NCBI GenBank assembly: GCA_015207155.1
Contig: JADEXK010000058.1
Location: 1 to 40,578, forward strand
Source of the DNA: Nostocales cyanobacterium LEGE 11386
GTDB taxonomy: Bacteria; Cyanobacteriota; Cyanobacteriia; Cyanobacteriales; Nostocaceae
DNA: 40,578 nucleotides
Reading direction: 5' to 3'
The position numbers were made by a program, and so were the translations under genes. Under the pieces are notes generated by a model. That model ran no database searches. It was not told the origin of the DNA and saw only the letters and a list, made by a program, of their open reading frames with translations. Positions 25,801 to 33,547 of this stretch are shown here, in pieces (within the stretch, counting starts at the first letter, position 1; each line of letters opens with the position of its first letter).

Positions 25801-26169
25801 TCAGGTATTAGACTTAGTTTTAGTAAGTTCAATACTAATTCTGCCGCCAAAATCGGGAATGGGTGCGGCGGGTTTGCTCACAATGACTTGGACTTGTGTG
25901 ACACGATCGCACTGTTGGAGGATAGAATCAGCGATCGCACCTACTAAACGTTCCAATAAAGCGAATTTAGCTGTTTTAACCAGATGTTGTATCGAGCTAA
26001 TGACGCTGCGATAATCTAGAGTGTCTTCAATTGCGTCTGTTTTGGCAGCCGTGGAAATATCTAACCATAACTTTACATCCACCTCAAACCATTGTCCTAA
26101 CACCTGTTCTTCTGGCAGATACCCAGTATAGCCATAGCAGCGAATCCCCGTTAAATGAATGCAATCCAT
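25801..26169 (-). CDS. folB: Dihydroneopterin aldolase (FolB)
   Basis: Cleaves 7,8-dihydroneopterin to 6-hydroxymethyl-dihydropterin and glycolaldehyde in folate synthesis. At 122 residues it has the family length. Typical features are the opening DCIHLTGIRCYGYTGYLPEEQ (with the catalytic Tyr and Glu region), then QWFEVDVKLWLDIS. DTLDYRSVISSIQHLV follows, then LLERLVGAIADSIL and VSKPAAPIPDF near the C-terminus. The conserved active-site Lys lies in that VSKPAAPI stretch. It converges on the metallophosphoesterase gene and its STRR array. It is transcribed divergently from menD with about 140 bases between them. folP lies in the tpiA operon, so folate genes are dispersed here. Confidence 0.95.
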   Translation of the reverse strand: MDCIHLTGIRCYGYTGYLPEEQVLGQWFEVDVKLWLDISTAAKTDAIEDTLDYRSVISSIQHLVKTAKFALLERLVGAIADSILQQCDRVTQVQVIVSKPAAPIPDFGGRISIELTKTKSNT

Positions 26170-26310
26170 AAGAATTTGACATTTTGCGAAAAGTGGAGCG
26201 AGTTATCAGGAATATACTCTTGCCGATAACTCGGGCGACAGTATCGGTTTTTGTTTTACCAAACTGTCCCAGAGGGATTTTAAATTAAATTTACCTATAT
26301 AAAATCTAAA

Positions 26311-28077
26311 ATGTATGATTTAATGCCGATCGCCTATAGAAATCTTAATCAATTTTGGGCTTATGTCTTGACGGAAACACTAAAGTATTTGGGATTAAAT
26401 TGCGTTGTCATTTGTCCTGGTTCCCGCTCTACACCTTTAGTCGTCGCGTTTGCCCAACAAGTACCTAATATAGAAGCGATTTCCATTCTCGATGAGCGTT
26501 CAGCCGCCTTCTTTGCCTTGGGAAGAGCTAAAGCCACAGGACTCCCTGTCGTACTTGTTTGCACTTCTGGAACAGCAGGAGCGAATTTTTACCCAGCGAT
26601 TATAGAAGCTAGAGAAAGTCGTGTCCCACTTTTGGTTTTAACTAGCGATCGCCCACAAGAGTTAAGAAATTGTCACTCTGGACAAACTATAGACCAGGTT
26701 AAATTATATGGTAATTACCCAAATTGGCAAGCAGAGTTAGCTTTACCTACTCCAGACATGGGATTGCTAGCTTATCTACGGCAAATGATAATTCATGGAT
26801 GGGAGCGCTGTCAAACACCAACAAAAGGGCCAGTGCATTTAAATATTCCCTTTCGTGATCCCCTTGCACCTATCCCCGATGGCATTGATTTGAGCTATTT
26901 ACAGTCACAATTTCATCCAGAAGACTTCTTCGCCGGGATCACCAATACTACCCCATTCCCAATTCCCGATTCCCGATTCCCGATTCCCCAAGAATGGCAA
27001 CAGTGCGATCGCGGCATAATTATTGCTGGCGTTGCCCAACCCCAGCAACCAGAAAAGTATTGTCAGGCGATCGCGCAACTAGCCCAAACGCTCAAATGGC
27101 CTGTACTGGCAGAGGGACTCTCGCCAGTGAGAAATCATGCTGAACTCAACCCTTATTTAATTTCCACTTATGACCTGATTTTGCGGCATCAATCACTAGC
27201 AAAGCAGCTAACACCCGAAATGGTGATTCAGGTGGGTGAAATGCCTACAAGTAAAGAACTGCGTACCTGGATAGATACAACTCAACCGCGACGCTGGGTA
27301 ATTGATCACAGTTACCAAAATCTTGATCCCCTGCATGGGAGGACAACTCATTTGCGGATGGGGATAGAACAATTGGCAGAAGCGCAGGGGAGAGCAGATT
27401 CTGTGTATCTGCAACTTTGGTCTATTGCTGAAGCTAAAGTCAGATTAGCTGTTGACCAAACTATGGGAAAAATGGAGGAGTTATTTGAAGGCAAAGCCGC
27501 TTGGTTACTTTCTCAGGTATTACCACCAAAAACACCATTATTTATTGCCAACAGTATGCCTGTGCGAGATGTGGAATTTTTCTGGAAACCGAATAATTTA
27601 GCAGTGCGATCGTATTTTAACCGGGGTGCAAATGGTATTGATGGCACGTTAGCCACGGCTTTGGGAATTGCTCATCGCCATCAAAGTAGTGTGATGTTGA
27701 CTGGCGATTTAGCTTTGTTGCACGATACTAATGGTTTTTTAATCCGCAATAAGTTTGTTGGACATCTGACGATTGTATTAATTAACAACAATGGTGGGGG
27801 AATTTTTGAAATGTTACCCATAGCTAAATTCGACCCACCCTTTGAAGAATTTTTTGCCACTCCACAAGATATTGATTTTGCTCAGTTATGCGCTACCTAC
27901 AATGTGCAGCATGAATTGATTAGTTCCTGGGAGCAGCTACAGCAACGATTAAACCCTCTACCAAGTCAAGGAATTCGAGTTTTAGAGTTGCAGACAAATC
28001 GCCAAGCAGATGCCAAGTGGCGACAGGAAAATTTAAGAAAGTTTGCCCCTTATTCAGTGCTGAGTGCTGAGTGCTGA
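26311..28077 (+). CDS. menD: SEPHCHC synthase (MenD), phylloquinone pathway
   Basis: Thiamine-diphosphate enzyme joining isochorismate and 2-oxoglutarate, the first committed step to phylloquinone, the photosystem I quinone. The 588-residue protein shows ICPGSRSTPLVVAFA (about 36-50), LDERSAAFFALGRAKATG, CTSGTAGANFYPAIIEA and LTSDRPQELR. Also present are NRGANGIDGTLATALG and the ThDP/Mg site LTGDLALLHD..NNNGGGIF. Two oddities come from heptamer repeats. A 35-base ATTCCCN array at 26955-26989 encodes an extra PFPIPDSRFPIP linker at about residues 215-227. The last eight residues and stop (YSVLSAEC) are encoded largely by GTGCTGA x3. ATG 26311 and ATG 26323 are both possible starts. Confidence 0.95.
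   Translation: MYDLMPIAYRNLNQFWAYVLTETLKYLGLNCVVICPGSRSTPLVVAFAQQVPNIEAISILDERSAAFFALGRAKATGLPVVLVCTSGTAGANFYPAIIEARESRVPLLVLTSDRPQELRNCHSGQTIDQVKLYGNYPNWQAELALPTPDMGLLAYLRQMIIHGWERCQTPTKGPVHLNIPFRDPLAPIPDGIDLSYLQSQFHPEDFFAGITNTTPFPIPDSRFPIPQEWQQCDRGIIIAGVAQPQQPEKYCQAIAQLAQTLKWPVLAEGLSPVRNHAELNPYLISTYDLILRHQSLAKQLTPEMVIQVGEMPTSKELRTWIDTTQPRRWVIDHSYQNLDPLHGRTTHLRMGIEQLAEAQGRADSVYLQLWSIAEAKVRLAVDQTMGKMEELFEGKAAWLLSQVLPPKTPLFIANSMPVRDVEFFWKPNNLAVRSYFNRGANGIDGTLATALGIAHRHQSSVMLTGDLALLHDTNGFLIRNKFVGHLTIVLINNNGGGIFEMLPIAKFDPPFEEFFATPQDIDFAQLCATYNVQHELISSWEQLQQRLNPLPSQGIRVLELQTNRQADAKWRQENLRKFAPYSVLSAEC
26955..26989 (+). repeat. STRR heptamer array inside menD (ATTCCCN x5)
   Basis: Five consecutive 7-base units, ATTCCCA, ATTCCCG three times, then ATTCCCC, lie within the menD reading frame. 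Because seven is not a multiple of three, the units are read in shifting frames as Phe-Pro-Ile-Pro-Asp-Ser-Arg. The frame stays open. Confidence 0.9.
28057..28077 (+). repeat. STRR heptamer array at the menD 3' end (GTGCTGA x3)
   Basis: Three perfect GTGCTGA units end exactly at the TGA stop of menD. The array therefore supplies the final codons and the stop. Confidence 0.9.
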
Positions 28078-28198
28078 GTAAGAAGAAGAGTAAGGAAGGA
28101 AGCACTTTCGCATTTGGTACATGCCCCAACGCCACTTGCTTTATGCCGGGAAACCCGTCCACCGCAGTGGCTCCCCCTTGTGGGTGGAATCTTCTTAC
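28078..28198. repeat. Palindromic intergenic element between menD and the SDR gene
   Basis: Outer arms GTAAGAAGA (28078-28086) and TCTTCTTAC (28190-28198) enclose a compound hairpin. Inside, AACGCCACTTGC..GCAGTGGCT (about 28129-28173) brackets a CGGG-AAA-CCCG stem. The inner part resembles the stretch at about 37391-37434 in the second MITE-like element. It lies between the convergent menD and SDR genes and may also act as a bidirectional terminator. Confidence 0.65.
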
Positions 28199-28216
28199 GT
28201 GCAGATACGAAAGAAA

Positions 28217-29068
28217 TCATGTTCTTGACATTAACAAATCGCTAAAACGATAAATTCTCGTCATAAAACTTCGTTTTTCCATAGGTTGTGGTGTTTTCCA
28301 AGCTGGCGGAGTGGCGATTTGTAAAACTAGCTCTAGCAACCAAGGGGCCAAACGTTGACACCACACAGCCAAATGACTTTGCCATCCCACTAAAATTTCT
28401 GGTGCATCTTTCTGCAATCCATTCACAAGTACTTGCGCTACTTCCTCCGAAGTCATGGGGATCACCCAACGGAATAATTTTAAGTCGCGCACCATGTCTG
28501 TGTCTGTCAGAGAAGGCAGTAATGCAATCACGCGGATGTTGTGTTCAGCTAGTTCCCGACGCAAGGCTTGGGTAAACCCTAAGATGGCAAACTTGGTGGC
28601 TGAGTAAGTCGCCATCGTCGGTGCAGCTACTTTCCCCATCAAACTCGACACATTGACGATTGTCCCTTGCCTTTGGCTCACCATGCGTCGAGCTATGAGA
28701 CTGGTGAGGTTATACATTCCCAATAAATTCACCGAGAGTTCTTCTTGCACCTGAGGCAGTTTTGTCTGCAAAAACGAGGCTTGATATGCCACGCCTGCAC
28801 AATTAACCAGCAGATGAATCGGGCCATAACTGCGCCACAATTGGGCAACCGCAATGTTTACCTCGACTGTTTGAGTCAAATCAATTGCCAAGATCGCAGT
28901 TTCTACACCCATCGCCTCGATTTGACTAGCTACCTCAGTTAACTTTTGGCGATCGCGTGCTACCAAAATCAGCCGCTTGATCCCTCGTTGCGCTAACGCT
29001 AAAGCGATCGCTTTCCCAATCCCACGGGAAGCTCCAGTAATTAGAGCAACTTTGCCTTGAATATTCAT
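28217..29068 (-). CDS. Short-chain dehydrogenase/reductase (SDR)
   Basis: NAD(P)-dependent oxidoreductase of the classical SDR family, 283 residues. The cofactor motif is TGASRGIG (about 12-19), and LLVNCAGVAYQ is the NNAG-equivalent. Catalytic Ser is in VNVSSLMG, and Tyr and Lys are in YSATKFAILG. The motif following Tyr is intact, so activity is expected. A C-terminal hydrophobic stretch (WLLELVLQIATPPAW) could associate with the membrane. ATG 29068 is supported by GGAGG about 9 bases upstream. The substrate cannot be inferred. Similar cyanobacterial SDRs are often annotated as ketoacyl reductases, and the spacing gives no operon partner. Confidence 0.9.
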   Translation of the reverse strand: MNIQGKVALITGASRGIGKAIALALAQRGIKRLILVARDRQKLTEVASQIEAMGVETAILAIDLTQTVEVNIAVAQLWRSYGPIHLLVNCAGVAYQASFLQTKLPQVQEELSVNLLGMYNLTSLIARRMVSQRQGTIVNVSSLMGKVAAPTMATYSATKFAILGFTQALRRELAEHNIRVIALLPSLTDTDMVRDLKLFRWVIPMTSEEVAQVLVNGLQKDAPEILVGWQSHLAVWCQRLAPWLLELVLQIATPPAWKTPQPMEKRSFMTRIYRFSDLLMSRT

Positions 29069-29792
29069 TGGTTTTAACCTCCAATATTTTACGTCTTACC
29101 GCTCTCTTCGCCATTGCCAACAGACAAAATTAAAGCTACTCGCTTGTCTGCACAAGGTAAGACAAATAATCAATCGTTATTGAAATCAAAAGGTGAACAA
29201 GTCTTTTTGGCAACGAAATATTCCTGGACTAATCTGCATTGTCTATACAAGGGGTTTCTACCTTGCTTTCCAGATTGAAAATCAACACTTCACACAATTG
29301 GCTGAATGGATATAGCTCATAGGTTTTTCTCTCCTAAATTCAGAGCGTTCACCAGCATCGTTGCCAATACACACGTTAACAATTAAATCAAGGGATTGCA
29401 ATATTCTTTAATAAGTATTTCTTAATACTTCTTAACCTAAAGTATATATATTAAAAATTTTTTAATGAATAAGTTTTTTTGAATACTATGGGGGCAATAT
29501 CTACATTTCTTGACAACCACAGAAATTCGGCATGGGAAAAGAGGCAGGGGATCAGGCAACAGAGGAGAAAGCAAAAATTTTTCTTCCCCAGTCCCTAGTC
29601 CCTACACCAAGTGAGTCTATAATCGCAATAGTGAAAATTCTGTAAGGTGTTGCCAAAATTGGTAACCCTGCTATACTGTCAGTACAGCATATTCACTTAA
29701 TTAATTTCTCGACATACTAAATAATCCTTAATAGTAAAAACTATTAAGGATCACTAACAAAAGCAAAAAGTACTAACAGACCTAATTGTTTC
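29069..29792. other. 724-bp intergenic region, no gene seen
   Basis: Spacer between the SDR gene and the ParR-like gene, both on the minus strand, so it contains the SDR promoter and the ParR-like 3' end. It holds a CCCAGTCCCTAGTCCCTA heptamer tract (about 29587-29604), an imperfect dyad GTTGCCAA-AA-TTGGTAAC (29649-29666) and a second dyad GCTATACTG-T-CAGTACAGC (29670-29688). A perfect 12-bp hairpin lies at 29724-29751. No ORF or tRNA is seen. Confidence 0.55.
29724..29751 (-). terminator. Perfect 12-bp hairpin after the ParR-like gene
   Basis: ATCCTTAATAGT (29724-29735) and ACTATTAAGGAT (29740-29751) are fully complementary around AAAA. It lies about 42 bases beyond the ParR-like stop on the minus strand. 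AT-rich sequence follows the stem but there is no strong T-run. A terminator or 3' stabiliser is the simplest reading; a protein-binding palindrome is possible. Confidence 0.55.
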
Positions 29793-30278
29793 TTAAAAAT
29801 CATCAAGAAACTGACTTAGGCGGCTGATGACGGGATCAACCTCTTCAGGATGGCTAGCAGCATAAGTAGCATTAGCTACTTCATTGACTGATGCTGATGA
29901 AGTTGGAGGCTGAATAACTGGATGCTCAGTGATGACAATTGCCAGATGCGCCATTTGTTGCGTCAGTTGCAAAATATGACGTTCTATCGCCTCCAAACGA
30001 TGAGATTCTTTAGTAAACAAACGTTCCTCTAGGTCAGCCACTTGACGTTGCAGTTGATCGATTTTTTGTTCAACCGAATCTGTTGCTGCTGTTTTTGGAC
30101 TAGGTTTTACAGCTGTCGGTACACATAAAGATTGCCATAAAGCTTCTTTACAAAGGTCGCTAAAAGTTTTGTCAGGTAGTTGCTCCAAATGGTTTTCCAC
30201 AACTGCTAACAAGCTTTCGTCAGCAACCTCTGGGTTGAACGTGACCGATTTAACTACCTTTTTTGACCATTGGAACAT
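29793..30278 (-). CDS. ParR-like partner of the actin-like ATPase (possible CorR-type protein)
   Basis: A 161-residue protein encoded 5 bases after the ParM-like gene. It opens with the short basic, amphipathic MFQWSKKVVK. Next comes a ribbon-helix-helix-like unit: strand KSVTFN (10-15), helix about 17-33 and helix about 38-51 (TFSDLCKEALWQSL). Residues about 68-112 form a Gln/Leu/Glu coiled coil. After a Pro/Ser linker, a conserved-looking C-terminal helix (EEVDPVISRLSQFLDDF, 145-161) is placed where ParR proteins bind ParM. This architecture and the gene order ParM-ParR fit a type II partition adaptor. The amphipathic N-terminus also fits membrane binding, as recalled for CorR of Anabaena. 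DNA-binding ability cannot be decided from sequence. Confidence 0.78.
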   Translation of the reverse strand: MFQWSKKVVKSVTFNPEVADESLLAVVENHLEQLPDKTFSDLCKEALWQSLCVPTAVKPSPKTAATDSVEQKIDQLQRQVADLEERLFTKESHRLEAIERHILQLTQQMAHLAIVITEHPVIQPPTSSASVNEVANATYAASHPEEVDPVISRLSQFLDDF

Positions 30279-30283
30279 TAGTT

Positions 30284-31429
30284 TTAAGCCCTAGCAGCCC
30301 GACTGGAGGACAATTGCGCCTCTCCATAAATATACTGCCCTAAGGCATTAGCTTGGCGAGAAGGTGCGGATAAGTGGGCATTAATTTGGGCTTCTTTAAG
30401 TAAATGTTGTACGGCTTCCCAGAAGAACTCACCACCACCACCAGTAATAATTACATCGGTGACTCGCTCTGGCAACCAAGCTAGCACGCGGCTACAAATG
30501 TCTCTAGAGAACATCTCTATGAGGTTGGGAAGGAAATCATCGAGATTAGTGGGCTTGCTAGCACCTTTAGGACGATAGAAGCGCTCACCTTTGGGTTTGT
30601 TGACAGCAGAAATCAGTGCTAAAGATTGACTATCTGCCCCATCTATTTCGGCGGCTACCATTTCATAGAACTTGTTCATCCCGAAATCTTCACTTTTAGA
30701 AGCGCCTCGGGCAAAACGGAAATTATCCACCATTAAAAGGTCAATGGTTTGATGGCCAATATCGACAACTGCCACTGATATTTTTGTGAAATCGGGAACT
30801 CTGCCGCCTGTTTTAGGTTGAGCTTCAGACCATAAAAGACTGCCATAGCCTTCTGGCATTACCCAAACTTTATTAATGTTCAGCGATACAGATTCGCCTC
30901 GGAAGTTCAACACATGAGGGCCAGTTACCTGGCTAGTCAACTGTGCTTTTTCTTTTTCAAATTGCTCTAAAGAAAGGAAAGGAAGACCCAGTACGACTGA
31001 GATATCGTCTTTGAGTTTGAAGTAGCCAGCACTTGCCAAAACTTTTATCAGTGCATCCTCTACTTTAGATTGACCGACTCCTAAATTTGCCCCAAAATCT
31101 GCTGCTAGCTGACCAACAGCAAATCCATTGCCTTGATACTCCAGCCACAAGTCCATCAGGGGATCAGTAGCTCGGGCTTCAAAAACACCGCCCCGAACTT
31201 GTTCTATGGACATTTTCTTAACGTTGGCAGGTACGAACACTACATTATTTGGTTCGCGACTCACACAAGTCTTTGTGGAAGTTCTGCCTAAATCAACACT
31301 GAGAATCGTTTTGCTGGAACCGACATTTGGCCTGTTAGTCGGAGTATTAATCGGGGTAGATGCTGACACCCTATTTAGAGGTATGGCAGCAGCATTCATT
31401 GGAGTAGCGGCGGAAGGTTGGTCTGTCAT
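30284..31429 (-). CDS. ParM/StbA-family actin-like ATPase (possible CorM)
   Basis: Filament-forming actin-like ATPase, 381 residues. After a low-complexity Ala/Pro/Thr N-terminal extension of about 40 residues, the actin-fold nucleotide motifs appear in order: phosphate 1 LSVDLGRTSTKTC (43-55), phosphate 2 SVAVVDIGHQTIDL (218-231) and adenosine DVIITGGGGEFF (325-336). Classic ParM (about 320 residues) lacks the N-terminal extension. ATG 31429 has AGGAG seven bases upstream. The ParR-like gene follows after 5 bases, so the two form a tight operon. Flanking genes are ordinary chromosomal genes (SDR, DedA), and no replication initiator or iterons are seen. A chromosomal cytoskeletal role is therefore more likely than plasmid segregation. 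Confidence 0.87.
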   Translation of the reverse strand: MTDQPSAATPMNAAAIPLNRVSASTPINTPTNRPNVGSSKTILSVDLGRTSTKTCVSREPNNVVFVPANVKKMSIEQVRGGVFEARATDPLMDLWLEYQGNGFAVGQLAADFGANLGVGQSKVEDALIKVLASAGYFKLKDDISVVLGLPFLSLEQFEKEKAQLTSQVTGPHVLNFRGESVSLNINKVWVMPEGYGSLLWSEAQPKTGGRVPDFTKISVAVVDIGHQTIDLLMVDNFRFARGASKSEDFGMNKFYEMVAAEIDGADSQSLALISAVNKPKGERFYRPKGASKPTNLDDFLPNLIEMFSRDICSRVLAWLPERVTDVIITGGGGEFFWEAVQHLLKEAQINAHLSAPSRQANALGQYIYGEAQLSSSRAARA

Positions 31430-31547
31430 GAAAGCTCCTAGTCCTTACTTAACTGTAAAAATTTATCATGCTCATCTTACAAACATTCGAGATACCAGAA
31501 ATTCTAGGTTCCGTCAAGTGTAGCTAGAAATACGCCAAATGTTTAGT

Positions 31548-31585
31548 TTAGGCGATACCTTTACGGTGGGCTTTGCTAACGCGAA
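31548..31585. repeat. Degenerate dispersed repeat upstream of the ParM-like gene
   Basis: GGCGATACCTTTACGGTGGGCTTTGCTAACGC resembles a decayed copy of the GGCGATGCCTGCGGCGGGCTACGCCTACGC interspersed repeat of Nostocales. It sits in the 233-base gap between the ParM-like and DedA genes, where the ParM-like promoter should lie. Confidence 0.4.
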
Positions 31586-31662
31586 TTCAGCATTATTTGG
31601 CATAGTGTAGGCGAATTTTGACCAGATGTAACCCCCACCTTCAAACTAAAAGTGGCTGTTTC

Positions 31663-32274
31663 TTAGCTCCTGGTAATTCGCTGACGCTTGAGTAACCAGC
31701 CAACAAATGCCAGCACCAGAATCCCAAGCACGATTTTAGATACAGGGGCAAGGTACTTTTCCACAAGTTCATACTGACTACCTAATACGTACCCTGAGTA
31801 TGTTAGCAAACCTACCCAGACAGCGCTACCCACAGTTGTATAAAATATAAATGGCAGCAAGTGCATGTTGCTGATACCTGCGGGAACAGAAATCAAAGTG
31901 CGGATTCCCGGGACAAGGCGACCAATAAATACTGCTCTACCACCTTGCTTGTCAAACCAGTTCTTTGCCTTTGTAATATCCTGGCTGGATATAGTCAACC
32001 ATTGGCCATACTTGTCGGCTAAAGTTATTAAACGCTTTTCACTCAAAAACTTACCTGGATAGTACCAGATAAGTGCGCCCACTACAGAACCTAAAAGTCC
32101 TGCGAAAAAGACGCCAAAGATATTCAACTTGTCTGGGGTTGCCCTTGCCGTAAATCCTGCCAGTGGCATAATCAATTCTGAAGGAATTGGCGGAAAAAGG
32201 TTCTCTACGAACATCAGTAGAGCGATTCCCCAATAGCCCAGAGAGTTAATAGTATTAATTATCCATTCGAGCAT
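31663..32274 (-). CDS. DedA family membrane protein
   Basis: Integral membrane protein of the DedA/SNARE-associated superfamily, 203 residues. These proteins are implicated in lipid flipping (undecaprenyl phosphate or phosphatidylethanolamine) and in proton-dependent transport. Hallmarks are the reentrant-loop ENLFPPIPSELIMPLAGF (about 24-41) and the amphipathic FVGRLVPGIRT-like FIGRLVPGIRTLISVPAGIS (about 116-135). Four hydrophobic segments are visible, including the C-terminal IVLGILVLAFVGWLL helix followed by KRQR. ATG 32274 has CAGGA upstream. It is alone between the Gfo/Idh/MocA and ParM-like genes on the same strand. Confidence 0.93.
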   Translation of the reverse strand: MLEWIINTINSLGYWGIALLMFVENLFPPIPSELIMPLAGFTARATPDKLNIFGVFFAGLLGSVVGALIWYYPGKFLSEKRLITLADKYGQWLTISSQDITKAKNWFDKQGGRAVFIGRLVPGIRTLISVPAGISNMHLLPFIFYTTVGSAVWVGLLTYSGYVLGSQYELVEKYLAPVSKIVLGILVLAFVGWLLKRQRITRS

Positions 32275-32373
32275 TAAATTTATTCCTGAAATTTTCGTTC
32301 CAGTCTCGTGGATAACTTTAACGTAAATTTATCAAAATTTAATGATCTCCGCTCGCTGGAGTCGGAAGGGAGT

Positions 32374-32462
32374 GGGGACAAGGGGACAAGGGGACAAGGG
32401 GACAAGGGAGATTTTTACCTATTCCCAATGCCCAATGCCCAATGCCCCATTCCCATTCCCTC
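32374..32462. repeat. Tandem repeats: GGGGACAA x4 and CCCAATG-type heptamers
   Basis: An octamer array GGGGACAA x4 (32374-32405) is followed by a CCCAATG heptamer cluster (about 32423-32460). Both lie in the gap between the DedA gene and the oxidoreductase gene. The CCCAATG motif recurs at 34860 and 40540, and GGACAAG-like units recur at about 34915-34935 in reverse complement. Confidence 0.85.
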
Positions 32463-32464
32463 TT

Positions 32465-33547
32465 TTAGACTGTTGGTGTTAATGATTGTACTCTCGGTTC
32501 AGATTCCCAGTCTAATGGATTCCAGACACGATCTTCCAACGCCATCTGCTCAATTAAACTGGCCAATCTCAGAGCTTTAAGAGCCTGTTCACCACCAACC
32601 GAAGGTTGATTGCCACCATGTACGCAGTTGACAAAATGTTCTAACTCTGCGCTCAGGGGTTGAATGTTAGTGGTATAAACTTTCTCAATTAAACCATCCT
32701 GCCTGTAAAGGACTTGTCGGTGGTCAGTCAGAGAGTTGGTGTTTGTTTGTCGGTGAATTAAAATTTCATTTTTGAGGAAATCTGCTTCTGTAAATGAGTT
32801 TTTGCAGTGAGCCACAATGCGGCGGATTTTCCGGTGAGTGACTTTGCTAGCAGTGAGAGTAGCAACTATGCCATTGGCAAAGCCCAAAGTAGCAGTCACG
32901 TAATCTAAATAACCAGAGTCCAAGGAGCGAGTGCCACTAGCCGTCAACTTCACTACTGGAGAAGCGGCTAGTTCTAATAGCAGGTCAATGTCGTGGATCA
33001 TTAAATCCAGCACAACCGAAACATCATTTGCCCGATCTGAGTAAGGACTCATCCGATGAGCCTCCAAAGCCAGCAATTCTTCAGTTTTCAGTACTTTACT
33101 GAGTTCTCTAAATGCTGGATTGAAGCGCTCAATGTGACCTACTTGTAAGATGCATTGAGATTCGGCCGCAGCATTTACTAGCGATTCTGCCTCAGAAATA
33201 CTGGCAGCAATCGGTTTTTCAATCAAAACATGAATTCCTGCCAACAGACAGTTGATGCCTACTGCGTAATGCAGGCGGGTAGGAACAGCAATACAAACTG
33301 CTTCTACATGGGGTAGCAGGTCACAGTAATCTTCAAAAAAACGTACTTTGTATTTACTGGCTGTTTCCAAGCCTCGGTCAACATTAATGTCTGACACCCC
33401 GACTAGTTCAACATCTTTCATTGAACTCAGTACCCGAACGTGATGTTGTCCCATGTTACCCACCCCGATTACGCCTATGCGAATCGGTTTTGGTTGATTG
33501 CGCTGTGTATATGAATTTGGTTCTGCCACTGACTTGCTATTTTGCAC
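32465..33547 (-). CDS. Gfo/Idh/MocA family oxidoreductase
   Basis: NAD(P)-dependent sugar or cyclitol-type dehydrogenase. From GTG 33547 the protein has 360 residues; GAGGAG lies 7-10 bases upstream, which decides the start over the longer TTG frame at 33571. The Rossmann motif is IGVIGVGNMGQHHVRVL (about 24-40), and the characteristic EKP appears in HVLIEKPIA (about 110). A C-terminal GFO/IDH/MOCA domain follows, with ALEAHRMSPYS and VVLDLMIHDIDLLLELA. The active-site His-Asp pair is in that MIHDIDLL segment. The substrate is unknown. It lies upstream of the DedA gene on the same strand, with a repeat-filled gap between them. Confidence 0.92.
   Translation of the reverse strand: MQNSKSVAEPNSYTQRNQPKPIRIGVIGVGNMGQHHVRVLSSMKDVELVGVSDINVDRGLETASKYKVRFFEDYCDLLPHVEAVCIAVPTRLHYAVGINCLLAGIHVLIEKPIAASISEAESLVNAAAESQCILQVGHIERFNPAFRELSKVLKTEELLALEAHRMSPYSDRANDVSVVLDLMIHDIDLLLELAASPVVKLTASGTRSLDSGYLDYVTATLGFANGIVATLTASKVTHRKIRRIVAHCKNSFTEADFLKNEILIHRQTNTNSLTDHRQVLYRQDGLIEKVYTTNIQPLSAELEHFVNCVHGGNQPSVGGEQALKALRLASLIEQMALEDRVWNPLDWESEPRVQSLTPTV

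Noticed and set aside
26940..26995. Frameshift in menD at the heptamer array
   Set aside because: The frame stays open and conserved motifs continue on both sides, so it is an in-frame insertion.
29793..31429. Plasmid partition cassette as evidence that the contig is a plasmid
   Set aside because: The surrounding genes are core chromosomal functions (menD, hemC, tpiA, hisB, pyrE), and no replication gene is present.
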